This document shows positions 11,348-23,394 of a stretch of DNA of 64,000 bases, in pieces (within the stretch, counting starts at the first letter, position 1; each line of letters starts with the position of its first letter). The DNA is taken from NCBI GenBank assembly GCA_963576565.1, contig OY755044.1, positions 49,495,134-49,559,133 on the forward strand. The letters run 5' to 3'. This DNA is from Aspidapion aeneum. Its lineage: Eukaryota; Arthropoda; Insecta; Coleoptera; Brentidae. Below the pieces are notes generated by a model that had not been told where the DNA came from, searched no databases, and saw nothing but the letters and a program-made list of their open reading frames with translations. Both the position numbers and the translations under genes were made by a program.

Positions 11348-13345
11348 CTTGTGAAGCGTTTTTGACACACTTCCCATTATCCGATTTGGATGAAATTTGG
11401 TACACACGTAGTGGTCCCATGACAATACAACACTAAGAAAAAAATATCCTCCCACCCCTACCTCCTCCCCTTCTATAGAAAAATGTGTTTTTGACACACT
11501 TCCCGTTATCCGATTTGGATAAAATTTGGTATACACATAGTGGTCCGATGATAATACAACAATAAGAAAAAAATATCCTCCCACCCCTACCCCCACCCCC
11601 TTCCATAGAAAAATTTGTTTTTGACACACATCCCGTTATCCGATTTAGATGAAATTTGGTATACATATTGTGATCCGATGACAATACAATATTAAGAAAA
11701 AATATCCTCCCACCTCTACCCCCACCCCCTTTCATAGAAAAATGTTTTTGACACACTTCCCATTATCCGATTTAGATGAAATTTGGTATTCACATAGTGG
11801 TCCGATGACAATACAACATTAAAAAAAATATCCTCCCACCTCTACCACCACCCCTTCCATAGAAAATGCCTTTTTGACACCCTTCCCATTATCCGATTTG
11901 GATGAAATTTGGTATTCACATAGTGGTCCGATGACAATACAACAATAAAAAAAAATCCTACCACTCCTACCCCCACCCTCATCTATAGAAAAATGCGTTT
12001 TTGACACACTTCCCATAATCCGATTTGGATGAAATTTGGTATACATATAGTGATCCGATGACAATACAATATTAATAAAAAAATATCTTCCCACCTCTAC
12101 CCCCACCCCCTTTCATAGAAAAATGTTTTTGACACACTTCCCATTATCCGATTTGGATGAAATTTGGTATTCACATAGTGGTCCGATGACAATATAACAT
12201 TTAAAAAAAATATCCTCCCACCTCTACCACCACCCCTTCCATAGAAAAATGAGTTTTTGACACACTTCCCATTATCCGATTTGGATGAAATTTGGTATAC
12301 ATATAGTGATCCGATGACAATACAATAATAAGAAAAAATATCCTCCCACCTCTATCCCCACCCCCTTTCATAGAAAAATGAGTTTTTGATACACTTCCCA
12401 TTATCCGATTTGGATCAAATTTGGTATACATATAATGATCCAATGACAATACAATATTAAGAAAAAAATATCCTCCCACCTCTACCCCCACCCCCTTTCA
12501 TAGAAAAATGAGTTTTAGACACACTTCCCATTATCCGATTTGGATGAAATTTGGTACACACGTAGTGGTCCCATGACAATACAACATTAAGAAAAAAATA
12601 TCCTACCCCACCCCTACCCCCACCCCTTCTATAGAAAAATGTGTTTTTGACACACTTCCCGTTATCCGATTTGGATAAAACTTGATATACACATAGTGGT
12701 CCGATGATAATACAACAATAAGAAAAAAATATCCTCCTACCCCTACCCCCACCTCCTTCCATAGAAAATGCGTTTTTGACACCCTTCCCATTATCCGATT
12801 TGGATGAAATTTGGTATTCCATAGTGGTCCGATGACAATACAACAATAAAAAAAAAATCCTACCACTCCTACCCCCACCCTCATCTATAGAAGAATGCGT
12901 TTTTGACACATCTACCATAATCCGATTTGGATGAAATTTGGTATACATATAGTGATCCGATGAGAATACAATATTTAAAAAAATATATCCTCGCACCTCT
13001 ACCCCCATCCCCTTTCATAGAAAAATGAGTTTTAGACACACTTCCCATTATCCGATTTGGATGAAATTTGGTACACACGTAGTGGTCCCATGACAATACA
13101 ACAAAAAAAAAATATCCTCCCACCCCTACCCCCACCCCTTCTATAGAAAAAAGTGTTTTTGACACAGTTCCCGTTATCCGATTTGGATAAAATTTGGTAT
13201 ACACATAGTGGTCCGATGATAATACAACAATAAGAAAAAAATATCCTCCCACCCCTACCCCCACCCCCTTCCATAGAAAAATTTGTTTTTGACACACATC
13301 GCGTTATCCGATTTGGATGAAATTTGGTATACATATAGTGATTTA
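11348..13345. repeat. ~128-bp tandem array, left arm, about 16 copies
   Basis: Each unit contains TTTTTGACACACTTCCC, TTATCCGATTTGGATGAAAT, TTGGTATACA, TGGTCCGATGACAATACAA, a purine run, CCTCCCACCTCTACCCCCAC and CATAGAAAAATG. The GACACAC landmark recurs near 11367, 11496, 11624, 11750, 11876, 12004, 12130, 12258, 12385, 12515, 12648, 12778, 12904, 13035, 13162 and 13289. Many overlapping minus-strand ORFs with GGGGRGGRIFF phrases come from it and are not genes. Confidence 0.95.
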
Positions 13346-13398
13346 GATTTAAAAAGATCTACAGAGTAGGTAAAAATTTTTTTAAATAAATTCGTTTT

Positions 13399-13572
13399 TA
13401 AGCGGGTATAGAAAGATTTTGTTTCTCTTGTATTTTCCGTGGGCAACTCGAAAGCTGTAAACCGACAGGGGTCCACGATCTAATGATGTGATCTTGGACC
13501 TCCGTAAGTAGACAGCTTTCGAGCTGCCTACGGAAAAAGACAAGAGAAACAAAATCTTTCTACACCCGCTTA
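13399..13572. repeat. ~174-bp hairpin inside the foldback element
   Basis: AGCGGGTATAGAAAGATTTT on the left pairs with AAAATCTTTCTACACCCGCT on the right, and GAGAAACAAAAT and the CGAAAGCTG/CAGCTTTCG blocks also pair across a centre around 13480. A diverged version of the right half lies outside this element at about 45506-45612. Confidence 0.8.
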
Positions 13573-14280
13573 GCCACGAACAATTTTTGTTTTCTTCATT
13601 CACGAGTACTAAACTTTACGTTTATAAAAAAATTAATTTTTGTCATTTCTGAACTAAATACTTTTGAATCTTAATAATTTTTAAAAAACATGGTACCTAC
13701 CTACTATTTTTTTAAAAGCTTTGTATAATTTTTTTTTAATTACCCACTTATTGTTCTCAAAAAAATGCAATATTCTGTCTCATAAAACATTTTCGTATAA
13801 TTTCAAAAACAATGATTAATAAATAAAAAAGTCCGCCATTTTGGATCCGCCATTTTGTTTTTTTAAAGTTTGAGTTAAAAATTGTGTTAAATGACCTCAA
13901 GCAATGTAATATTTCAAGTTTGAGACAAATCGGTTGATAAATAAAAAAATCCGCCATTTTGGATCCGCCATTTTGATTGTTGGATCCGCCATTGTTGTAA
14001 TAAAAAACGTAAATTGAGTATTACCAGGTTACCAAACACTACAACTACCAAGATTCAACAGTCGACTTAATGGATCTAACTTTACTTAACAAAAACAAAT
14101 TTCAAATAAATTAGTAAAAGAAATTGAAATTTTGACAATGTTATTACGATAAGATATCCGTATCAATTAAATATCACTATTTGCAAGAATCAATCTAGCA
14201 GAAAAATGCAGAAGTAACTAAATAGAGTTTATTCTAGGTTATAATGAAATCGCTGATCGTGAGTTATTTGGAAACTCATT
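13573..14280. other. Central region of the foldback element, no gene recognised
   Basis: AT-rich sequence with two copies of a segment carrying TCCGCCATTTTGGATCCGCC (around 13832 and 13951), the second followed by a further GGATCCGCCATT. ORFs here are short and unlike known proteins. I see no transposase or structural RNA. Confidence 0.6.
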
Positions 14281-14893
14281 TTTCTATTAGGGGAGGAGAG
14301 GGTGGGGGTAGAGTTAGAAATATATTTTTTGTTTGGGCTGTATTGCCATCGGACCTTTATGCATATACCAAATTTTATAAAAGTCATTTGAAGTGAAGTG
14401 TGTCAAAAACGCATTTTTTATGGAAGGGGGTGGGGGGTAGGGGTGGGAGGACATTTTTTTATTATTGTTGTATTGTTATCGGACCACTATATGTATACCA
14501 AATTTCATCCAAATCGGATAATGGGAAGTGTGTCAAAAACTCATTTTTCTATGAAAGAGGGTGGGAGTAGAGGTGGGAGGATATTTTTTTCTTAATATTG
14601 TATTGTCATCGGATCACTATATGTATACCAAATTTCATCCAAATCGGATTACGAGATGTGTGTCAAAAACAAATTTTTCTATAGAAGGGGGTGGGGGTAG
14701 GGGTGGGAGGATATTTTTTTCTTAATGTTGTATTATCATCGGATCACTATGTGTATACCAAATTTTATCCAAATCGGATAACGGGAAGTTTGTCAAAAAC
14801 ACATTTTTCTATAGAAGGGGTGGGGGTAGGGTGGGAGGATATTTTTTTCTTAATGTTGTATTGTCATGGAACCACTACGTGTGTCAAAAACGC
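14281..14893. repeat. ~128-bp tandem array, right arm, inverted, about five copies
   Basis: Reverse-complement units of the 11348-13345 array, recognised by GTGTGTCAAAAAC near 14398, 14529, 14659, 14788 and 14880. The outermost unit is cut short and joins directly to CGCTTCACAAGATTTGATAG, the mirror of the left-arm junction. Confidence 0.9.
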
Positions 14894-15053
14894 TTCACAA
14901 GATTTGATAGATAGTTAGTTAGGCAGAACATCTGAAGCTAAATAAAAGCTTGTAAAAAATATTGCGTAAAGGATTTTTTAAAGATGTTTTTATATAAATA
15001 CCTAATATATTTTATTTTTCACCTACACATTTTATCAAAAAAAAAAATTTTAG

Positions 15054-15188
15054 TCCGGCGCCGAGTTGGCCGGCGCCCAGTTGGCGGCGCCGAGTTGGCC
15101 CGGCGCCCAGTTGGCCCGGCGCCCAGTTGGCGGCGCCGAGTTGGCGGCGCCCAGTTGGCGGCGCCGAGTTGGCGGCGCCCAGTTGTCC
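15054..15188. repeat. GC-rich 14-bp tandem array, right arm, inverted
   Basis: About nine inverted units of AGTTGGCGGCGCC type, ending in CCCAGTTGTCCTAGACC just before the 9-bp target duplication. It mirrors 11085-11203; unit number and the short spacers differ, as expected of unequal change in tandem arms. Confidence 0.95.
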
Positions 15189-16724
15189 TAGACCGCTGCA
15201 CATTAATATCGGCTTACTATATCGAAATGGCTTTTCTGCCTTTTACCTTGAAATTTTTTAACTTACGTACAGCCATCTGAAAAACGCAGTAGTTCTGGGT
15301 GTTTAGGTCGCTTTATTTTTTTTTCAAATCAGATTTTTAATCAATTTCTGAAAACTCCATTACCAGAATAAAAATTGTGGGGAAATAACAGGTTTTAAAT
15401 AAAAGTTTTCGTATTTTGTAATTTCTTATTTTTGACACGCTTCTATTAGCTTCACCTGTATGTTTGTAGGACTAGATTTTGACCTACTTTAAACGAACAG
15501 ATTTAATTTAAACTTTGTACACTTATCAAGAACCGGTGACAATACAATAATTTTCTAAGCGCACCCTTGGGGGTACTTCGGGGACCCGCCCCCCCAAGCC
15601 TAAGAATTTTGCAAAAACGAACAAATTTAATTTAGACTTTGTATACACTTATCAAGAACCGGTGACAACGCCAAGATTAATAATTTCGCAAACATTTTTC
15701 ATATATTTCAGGAATAAAATAATAAAATAGGTTAAAATACGGCTTAGTGAGGTCTTGCTCCCCTACCCACAAGAAATATTCCTTATTAAGTTTTTCTCAT
15801 TATCCTGATCAGGATAATTTATTTTTATTATTACTAGTTTTATTGTGAAAATAAATCATCGGTATACTGGCAACATACACTAAGTCAAAAATTTAGATTT
15901 GAGAAAATCGCATTTTAAGAAGTTTTGAAATTAGGAACAACATTTGAGACATTTGATTTCATTGAGAAACTTTCGAATTTTACATTATTTATGCATTGAA
16001 TATTGGAGTACCTATGTAAAAAAGTTATTTTTTGAAATTTTAGTAATATTTTATAGATTTTGTGAAGTCTGTGATTTAATGTATTTTTTAAATTTGGTTG
16101 TAACGGCCAGGTTTCACCATGGCTCAAAAACTAAAAAAAATGTCTGAGTGTATTTTGCCAGTATACCGACGTAATATAGTTAATTAAAAAACACGATTTT
16201 ACAGCACATTAAACTAAAAAGTAAAAAATAAATATGGTTAAAAAACTAAAAAACACGCTTCAAACTAAACAGTTAAAAATAATTCTTAATATTAGTTGAA
16301 AACAATAATGAACGAAAAATACTAGTATTATTGTGAAAAAACGTCGGGCTCTCGATATACAAAGAAAATATGGCACAAAGCGCCCCATGATTTTAGCTCA
16401 CACGACTACTATACTATAGTAGTGACTATACTATAGTAGTGTGAGCTTATATATCTTTGCGTTTCAGATGATTTTGAAACTTTTTTGTTGCGCCGTCTGT
16501 CTGTCTGTCTGTCTGAACCTTTCATTTTGAAATTTGTATTGGAGAACTTGGCTTTACTTTTATCTCAATTCTTTTTACGGAATGCCATTTTCGCGTACTT
16601 GGTTTTTTTTACATGAAATATTTTTGTTATTGATTGATTGGATAATACTTAATTTTTAAAGTAGTAAAATATGCGCAATATTGTTCAAAATTTTTGCAAT
16701 GCCTTACTTAAATTTTTGAGGTTT

Positions 16725-17220
16725 TTGAATTTTTTTCCATGGTTTTATCGTAGTTCCCATCACCCTTCCAAAGCTCTAGCGTTTCTGAAAGTGCATAATG
16801 TTACTTTTACATGTATAGGGGAGGGAAATAAATTAAAATTGTCGTGTTTTTAAATTTTGTCCTATAGTTTTATCATAGTTCCTATCAATCTTCCAATGCT
16901 CAGCTCACTAGCGTTTCTGGAAGTGGGTAATCTTACTTTTACATAACTTTATATTTATAGGGGAGGAGAGTAAATGAAAATATTGGCTTTTAAAATTTTT
17001 TCCCATGGTTTTATAATAACTTCTATCAGCATTCCAATGCTCAGCTCTCTAGCGTTTCTGGAAGTGGGCAATGTTAGTTTAATATAAATTGACATTTATA
17101 GGGGAGGGGAGTAAATTAAAATTTTGGGGTTTTATGATTTTTTCCAGGGGTTTGGTCATAATTTCTATCAGTCTGCCAAATTTCAGCTTTGTAGCATGTC
17201 TGGAAGTACAGTAGAATATT
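16725..17220. repeat. Minisatellite of ~130-140 bp period, about four copies (unit B)
   Basis: Counterpart of 3590-4960. The TCTGGAAG-type landmark recurs only near 16779, 16909, 17050 and 17191. First and last copies match the first and last copies of unit A, so the change is in the interior of the array. Confidence 0.9.
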
Positions 17221-17737
17221 GATGATCTATACATGAGTGAGTGAGTGAGTCAGTCAGTGAGTGGCAATTTCGACGTTTTTTGAAATTTCGTAACTACTTT
17301 ACTACTTTATGGAATTCCATGAAACTTGGAGGGATTGTTAACTCCATGGAGATCTACGACTGTGCAAAGTTTAAGATTCGTATCACATTCCGAAGTAGAG
17401 TTTTAGGTAGGTCAAATATCGGCTGAAATGTTTTAAGAAAAGATGGCAACGGCGCGTGAACTTGGCGAGGCACTGCCGTGCCCTCAGATCTACTTACCTT
17501 TAAATTCAATAAACTTTGATTAAAAACAAAAAAACACTTTGCCGGAATAGCTTTTGCTCGATTTCTACGAGGGGTCACAAATAAAACGAAATCATAATTA
17601 TGTAAGTGTGGATGTCACAGAGAGACGAATTTAAATCAAAGTATACATATTCAACTCAGCCCCGGGCTGGCCGATTGCGGACCGGCCGTTTGCAAAAATA
17701 GAATACCTACAGGGGCGCCCACTACGGGGGTAGTAAG

Positions 17738-18135
17738 GGGCTAGGGCTAAGGTCACTCATCGTCAAGCAAGCTACAGGTAGCGAAGCCTAACTCTGATTT
17801 TATATTTTTTGGTTATAATTTTTGACATGTTTTCCTCGGTTTCGCATTGGCGGCTCTTTGTTATTTTAAAAATGTGGTTTTAACACAGTCTAAAGATCTA
17901 TTTTATAATGATACAGTTTCAAGATAGTTTGCAGCATAACTTTTTAATTACATAAATATATATAGTTTAGGTACCTTCATACTGTGTGTAAAACAACATC
18001 TTCAAAATAAAACAGAACCGCCAATGCGAAACCGAGGAAAACATGTCAAAAATAATAACCAAAAAATAGAAAGCTTGACGTTAGCTTCGCTTCCTATAAA
18101 GCTTGCCTTTACGATGAGTGTCCTTAGCTAGGGCA
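17738..18135. mobile_element. Palindromic MITE-like element of ~400 bp (unit B copy)
   Basis: Same inverted arms as at 5473-5872, including TTTTCCTCGGTTTCGCATTG and its complement, with a few substitutions and a short deletion (AAGCTACAGG instead of AAGCTTTAAAGG). Confidence 0.65.
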
Positions 18136-18680
18136 CCTCCAAGACGTAAACAGGGAGGTGCGAAGCACCCCCAAGCATAGTCACATAGAAACTGATTACT
18201 AATCGGCTTTACTTGGTACACAAAAAATGGCCGATATTCCAGTAAAATCTATGACTACAGTACCTAGATTTTTTTTAAAAATCTAGATAATCTGGACTAG
18301 GTACTTACCTATGTTCAGCGAATTTTTGACAAATTATGTAGCTCTATACCTAGCTGGATATGTTTTATTTACTAACGCTGGCGCCACTTTGGCAGAATTA
18401 AGGCCCTTAATTATTATGCAAATAATATAAAATAAAAATATAAAATTTTCATTATTCAGTCTAGCAATTTATTCCCATTTTCTTTTCTTTTGTATCTATA
18501 TTTTTTTTCCAAATCGGCTAATCCATATGTTACTTTTTTTAGGTACCTAAATTATTCTTCTGAATTTTTCTTATATGTGCTACTCCTTGGAAATAAATAA
18601 ATAAATATATTAGAGGCGCAATTAGGGAGGGGGGGGGTTCTATAAAATCGGTTAAGCAGTTTCTAAACTCGTTTCCTTTA

Positions 18681-20524
18681 CAGGGTGGGCCAAAAATACC
18701 TGGACATTTTTTTTATTATAACTTTTGAACTATACTTACACTTGCCAAAGAATTAATCAGAGTTGTGACTAATTTATCATTTTTTGTCTGCCATCTCAAA
18801 ATCCAAGATGGCGGAAGAAATTAAAATGTACCTTTCAAAGATGCTCGTTTATTCTTGTGTTGCGAATATGTTCTAATTATTTTTTTAAATTAGTAAGAAA
18901 GCTGTGTTCTTGCCAGGCACGACAAGGTACGATTCAGCAAAATTGGTTCAGTGGTTCTATAAAAAAATAGTTTTGTTCAACCATTGTTTTGCATATTATA
19001 CGATTGCTTGCCAATCATGTCTGCATTTATTTACTTATAAATTCATTGCTACTGAACCGATGTTAGTGGAAATAAACAACATCCTGGTGAGAATTGATTG
19101 CTTTTTTAAGATCATGATCAAAGTTATCGCCATCTTAAATTTTAAGATGGCGGATAGAATTATACTTGATTCTTTAAAATGGCGTGTTTATTCTTATTTT
19201 CCGAAAATGTTTTAGATTTTTATTAATCTATGAAAAAGCACTACTTTTTCCCCACACAACGAGGTAAAAATTATTAAAATCAGTGTGGTGGTTCTCAAAA
19301 TATCTATTTTTGTTTCAACCATTGTTTTAGAGATTATACGATTGTATTGCCAATCCTGTCTGCATTAATTTTCTTATAAATTCTACCAATTTTAGTGAAA
19401 CACAAAAAATCGTGGTAAGAATTGATTGCTCTTTAAAGATTATAATCGAAATTTGCCGCCATCTTAGAATTTAAGATGTCGGACAGAAATTACCAATGCA
19501 ATCGCATAACTTGTAAAACAATTGTACAAAATCAGATTTTGTGAGAACCACTTCGCCGATTTTATTAAATTGTACTTTATTAAGCGGGAGAAAAGTAGTA
19601 CTTTCCAATAAATTAATTAAAAAAACTAAAACATTTTCGAAAAATAAGAATAAATGTGCCTCTTTGAAGGATCAAGTATGGTTCTGTCCAACACCTTAAC
19701 TTTTAGGATGGCGGCAAATTTCGATTATAACCTTGAAAGAACAATCAATTCTCACCATCATTTTTCTTATTCCACTAAAATCGGTTTGGTAATAATGATT
19801 TATAAGGAAATGAATGCAGACAGGGTTGGCAATGCAATCGTATAATCTGTAACACAATGACGAAAACAGAAATAGGTTTTTTGAGAACCAATACACCGAT
19901 TTTGCTAATTTGTACCTTGTTGTGCGCGGGAAAAGTAGTGCTTTTCTATAAATTAAAAAATAAATCTAAAATATTTCCAGAAAATAAAAATAAACCCACC
20001 ATTTTTAAGAATCAAGTATGATTCTGTCCGCCATCTTAAATTTTAAGATGGCGATAAATTTTGATCATGATCTTTAAAAAACAATCAACTCTCACCAGAA
20101 TGTTTTTTATTTCATCAAAGTCAAAGGTTCAGTAGTAATAAATTTGTAAGGAAATAAATGCAGACATGATTGGCAAGGCAATCGTATAATTTTCAAAACA
20201 ATGGTTGAAACAAAAATATTTTTTTTAGAACCATCAAACCGATTTTGCTGATTCGTATCTTGTGCGTGGCAAGAACGCAGCTTTTCTACTAATTTAAAAA
20301 AATAATTCAAACGTGTTTGCAACATAAGAATAAAACAGCATCTTTAAAGGGTACTTTTTAATATTGTCCGCCATCTTGGATTTTGAGATCGCTGACAAAT
20401 AATTATAATTATTCCAAACTCTGATTAATTCTCTGTCAAGCGTAGTTTGTCCCATTAAAATCGATGGTATAGTTCAAAAGTTATAATGAAAAAAAATTGT
20501 GCGGTTTTTTTTTGGCCCACCCGG
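18681..20524. mobile_element. Long palindromic foldback element with TGGGCC ends (unit B copy)
   Basis: Counterpart of 6416-8264. Its left end reads CAGGGTGGGCCAAAAATACC and its right end GGCCCACCCGG, so the termini match better here than in unit A. A deletion of about 30 bases relative to unit A lies near 18735. No coding capacity is seen. Confidence 0.7.
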
Positions 20525-21314
20525 TATATATGTATTGATTGATTTATAAGAATTCTAATTTAATTCAGCAGATTTGTTTTTGTAAAAAAATCACTGAATA
20601 GAGTTAAAAATATACTATTATAAAACAGTACGTTTTGACGTAGCTAGATTAAAATTTAGCGCTCTTTTTACTCATCTGACTATAACTACATGGTAAAAAG
20701 GAGGACGGAGATAGCAATTCACAAATAGTATCCAGTCCCTATCCAAGTCCGTTAGTTAATTCACTTTTGCTCTGAGGTACATGAAGGAATATTTATTTAT
20801 ATTTTATATTTATGTTCCCAATAAGCTAGCTAACATTATTTAATATGCTAACATTTTTAAATATTTTTACAAAGATGCAAGTCAAGTGAATCGCTGGACC
20901 ACATAGCAACAGCCGCCCCAAAATAAAAAATAAACCAAATTTAATTAATAAAATAGGCATAATGCAAGGTTGTCGCTTTGACGGATGTTACAAGTGCGTG
21001 CAATTAAGATGAAAATATACATTGGATGTCACAGAGTGATGAATATCAATTGGATCGATTCTTGAATATACTCGCGCCAATATACACGGAAATTTTGGCG
21101 TCAAATTTTTTTTTAAATTTTGCTGTATTCTTCATCAGACTCATGGTATGCTATGACATCCATTTAATTTAGGTACACCCGGGCCCTCCCCATCAGGACT
21201 GTACCAAAAACATGGAAAAACGTTGTGACATCCGAATTTGGATGTCACGGCGTCGAAGGATGTCACAAGATATCTAAAATTTTTACGCCTGGATGTCACA
21301 ACGATCAGCGGATA

Positions 21315-21316
<2 letters not shown>

Positions 21317-21360
<44 letters not shown>

Positions 21361-21389
21361 TATACCTATAAGCACACACACACACACAC
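21317..21389. repeat. TA and CA microsatellites at the right edge of unit B
   Basis: An alternating TA tract is followed by a short CA tract (about 21374-21389). This ends the tandem units; the next sequence is the 3' end of a minus-strand Jockey-type LINE. Confidence 0.9.
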
Positions 21390-21487
21390 AAAATACTACA
21401 CACTTGTACTGACAAGTACTATCACTTAGCATAATTTAATAAGTCTTAGAAGAAAGAAGAAAATATTACTATTTTGTCACGCAACAA

Positions 21488-22872
21488 TTAAATTTCGATT
21501 TTTTTAAGTGAATTCGCACTGCAGTTGAATATATCACACTGGCCCTGTATACTATTATAACTACTGCACAATCTATTTATTGGGGAAAATTTGCCAATAT
21601 TTGTTCTAGAAACCTGAAGATCAAAGGTAGGTCGTTCGCAAGCTGAAAGTCTGGGAATATAAAATTTTATTTGGCTCAGAAGATTAGATGAGTCAATCCT
21701 ACCGTTAATAAGATTGTAGAGAAACTGAACCTCAGATAGTTTTCGACGGGCCTCTAAAGACTGCAACGAAAACCTCTGAGTAAGTATTTCGTTAGGAAAA
21801 CCGATTTCAGTATAAGCGCCCTCACACCTGTACCACATATACTTTAAAAATCTTCTTTGAATTTTTTCCTCAATATGATTTTGGTAGTCCATACTACCAT
21901 ATATGAACCGACCAAACTACCGAAGCGTATTCTAAATTAGATCTAACATAGGCAAAGTATAATATTTTTATGCTATGTATAGAATTAAAATCTCGGGAGT
22001 TTCTAAACAGAAAACCTAGCATTCGATAGCTTCTACTTAAAATATCTTCGATATGTGGCACAAATGAAAGTCTCTGATCGAATATCACGCCCAAGTCCTT
22101 GAACTTTGTTGACCGCGGCACAAGTGTGTTGTCAATATGGTAATCAAACTTTATGATGTTACGTTTAAGAGAGTAGGAAACAATGTTACATTTTAAAGGG
22201 TTTAGGGGCAAACGATTTGCAACGCACCAGTTATTTACTTCATTTAATGCAGTTTGAAGCTTGATACAGTCATCTTTGTTCGTAACTTGACAGTAAAGTT
22301 TTTTATCATCCGCGTACAAAAGTCCCAAGATGTCGGCATCCAAGTTAGAAGAGATATCGTTTATAAAGCAGTTGAACAGAAGTGGTCCCAAAATCGAACC
22401 TTGAGAGACACCAGAATAAGCTGAGACCTCCGATGAGGCTCAACCATAGATCTGATAAATTCTTTGTTAAGTTAAATGAATTTTCAAGCTTGTTAAGCAG
22501 AATGTCATGGTCGAGTCTATCGAAGGCTTTCGAAAAATCAGTATATATAACATCTACCTGGGTACCATTATCAAGACACTCAGCAATGAATTGAGTAACT
22601 GACATAATATTTGTTGTTGTAGATCTCTGTTTCATAAAACCGTGTTGATTAGGATTTATTAAGAGCTTCATGGGACAGTACATTACATTATGAAGTACCC
22701 TTTCAAAGCACTTAGCAAAGTTGTTAATTAGTGTTATTGGGCGGTAATTTTCTATATTATTCCGTTCGTTCTTTTTATAGACGAGAATAATTTTCGACTG
22801 CTTCCATGTACTAGGAAAGATGCTTGTACTTAAGATTATATTAAAAATTATGGTCAAAGGTTTTGCAAGCAA
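21488..22872 (-). pseudogene. Jockey ORF2, reverse transcriptase core and C-terminal part
   Basis: The RNA-directed DNA polymerase that copies the LINE RNA at a nicked target. Visible blocks are ENYRPITLINNFAKCFERVL (fingers), NQHGFMKQRSTTTN, a DFSKAFDRLDHDILLNKL palm motif, SQGSILGPLLFN, the catalytic LLYADDKKLY box, LPLNPLKCNIVSYS and a thumb ending around RSNLEYASVVW. Three reading frames are needed, with breaks near 22390-22440 and 21893, so it cannot make a full enzyme. The tail (21892-21488) has the MDYQNHIEEKIQRRFLKY segment found downstream of Jockey reverse transcriptases. Family assignment is confident; the exact clade is from memory of these motifs. Confidence 0.85.
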
Positions 22873-22919
22873 GATATGTATCTTTTAAGAAAAATTAGGG
22901 TATTCGGTCTGGCCCCACC

Positions 22920-23393
22920 TGTTAGCTCCCGCTAAATTTCGCGGTTGTTTTTAAATTTTAAAACCACACAATTGGATGAAGGACAGAGTACATTTTTAGC
23001 GCATTGAGATGCGCACCAAGAAGCAGAGAGATCCTTTCTACCGCCTCGAGAAAAATGGCGTGTTAATTACTTTCTCCAACTATTACAAATTTCTACACTT
23101 GAAAAATCGAGCGATTTTGGTGTACTGAAGCATAGAACTGGAAACTTCAGCCCTTCAGCTACGTGGTGCCATCATTAGATCCGGACAGGGGCCCCTGGAA
23201 CGTGGAGAAATTGGCTGCAAACTGGTGAGTACTTTGTCTCTGATTTCCGTTGTGTGGGTAACAGCAATTAACCTATGGACCCTTTAATTATTTCGTGATT
23301 TCGTATCAATATAATTATGTTTGTTCGCGCTTTCATTTAATAAAATATATACAGTCCATTGCAGTTATCGTTTTTTCTAACTGTGGGCAAACA
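22920..23393 (+). mobile_element. Solo LTR of an LTR retrotransposon
   Basis: A 474-bp segment starts TGTTAGCTCCCGC and ends GGGCAAACA, that is TGT...ACA, flanked by the direct repeat CCACC (22915-22919 and 23394-23398). It interrupts the Jockey ORF2 just before its GPD-type motif; coding similarity stops at one edge and resumes at the other. AATAAA near 23338 suggests plus orientation. No internal retrotransposon coding is present, so it is a solo LTR left by LTR-LTR recombination. Its ends differ from those of the BEL/Pao element at 49347-55455. Confidence 0.8.
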
Positions 23394-23394
23394 C

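Larger units (their letters stand above)
11078..15194. mobile_element. Foldback (FB-like) transposon, 4117 bp
   Basis: The element is bounded by 9-bp direct repeats and absent from the matching position of unit A, so its ends are known to the base. Each arm has three layers in mirror order: a GC-rich array of 14-bp units (11085-11203 and, inverted, 15054-15188), an AT-rich inverted segment of about 150 bp (11204-11347 and about 14894-15053), and a tandem array of ~128-bp units (about 11348-13345 and, inverted, 14281-14893). Tandem repeats inside long inverted arms and 9-bp target duplications are hallmarks of Drosophila FB elements. The centre (13346-14280) holds no recognisable transposase, so it is probably non-autonomous. 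The arms are unequal: about 16 units against about five. Confidence 0.85.
9094..21316. repeat. Unit B: second copy of the ~9 kb repeated unit, enlarged by insertions
   Basis: It follows unit A in order and orientation from CTCGACC to GATCAGCGGATAT. Differences from unit A are a threefold tandem of a ~120 bp segment (10230-10590), the foldback element at 11078-15194, a single copy of the block duplicated at 2309-2796 in unit A, a shorter minisatellite and scattered substitutions and short indels. Its extra length is mostly the foldback insertion. No protein gene is supported in it. Confidence 0.85.

Noticed and set aside
11342..13476. Multiple overlapping minus ORFs of 93-183 residues with GGGGRGGRIFF phrases
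   Set aside because: They are translations of the 128-bp tandem repeat in different frames, with no domain and no consistent start.
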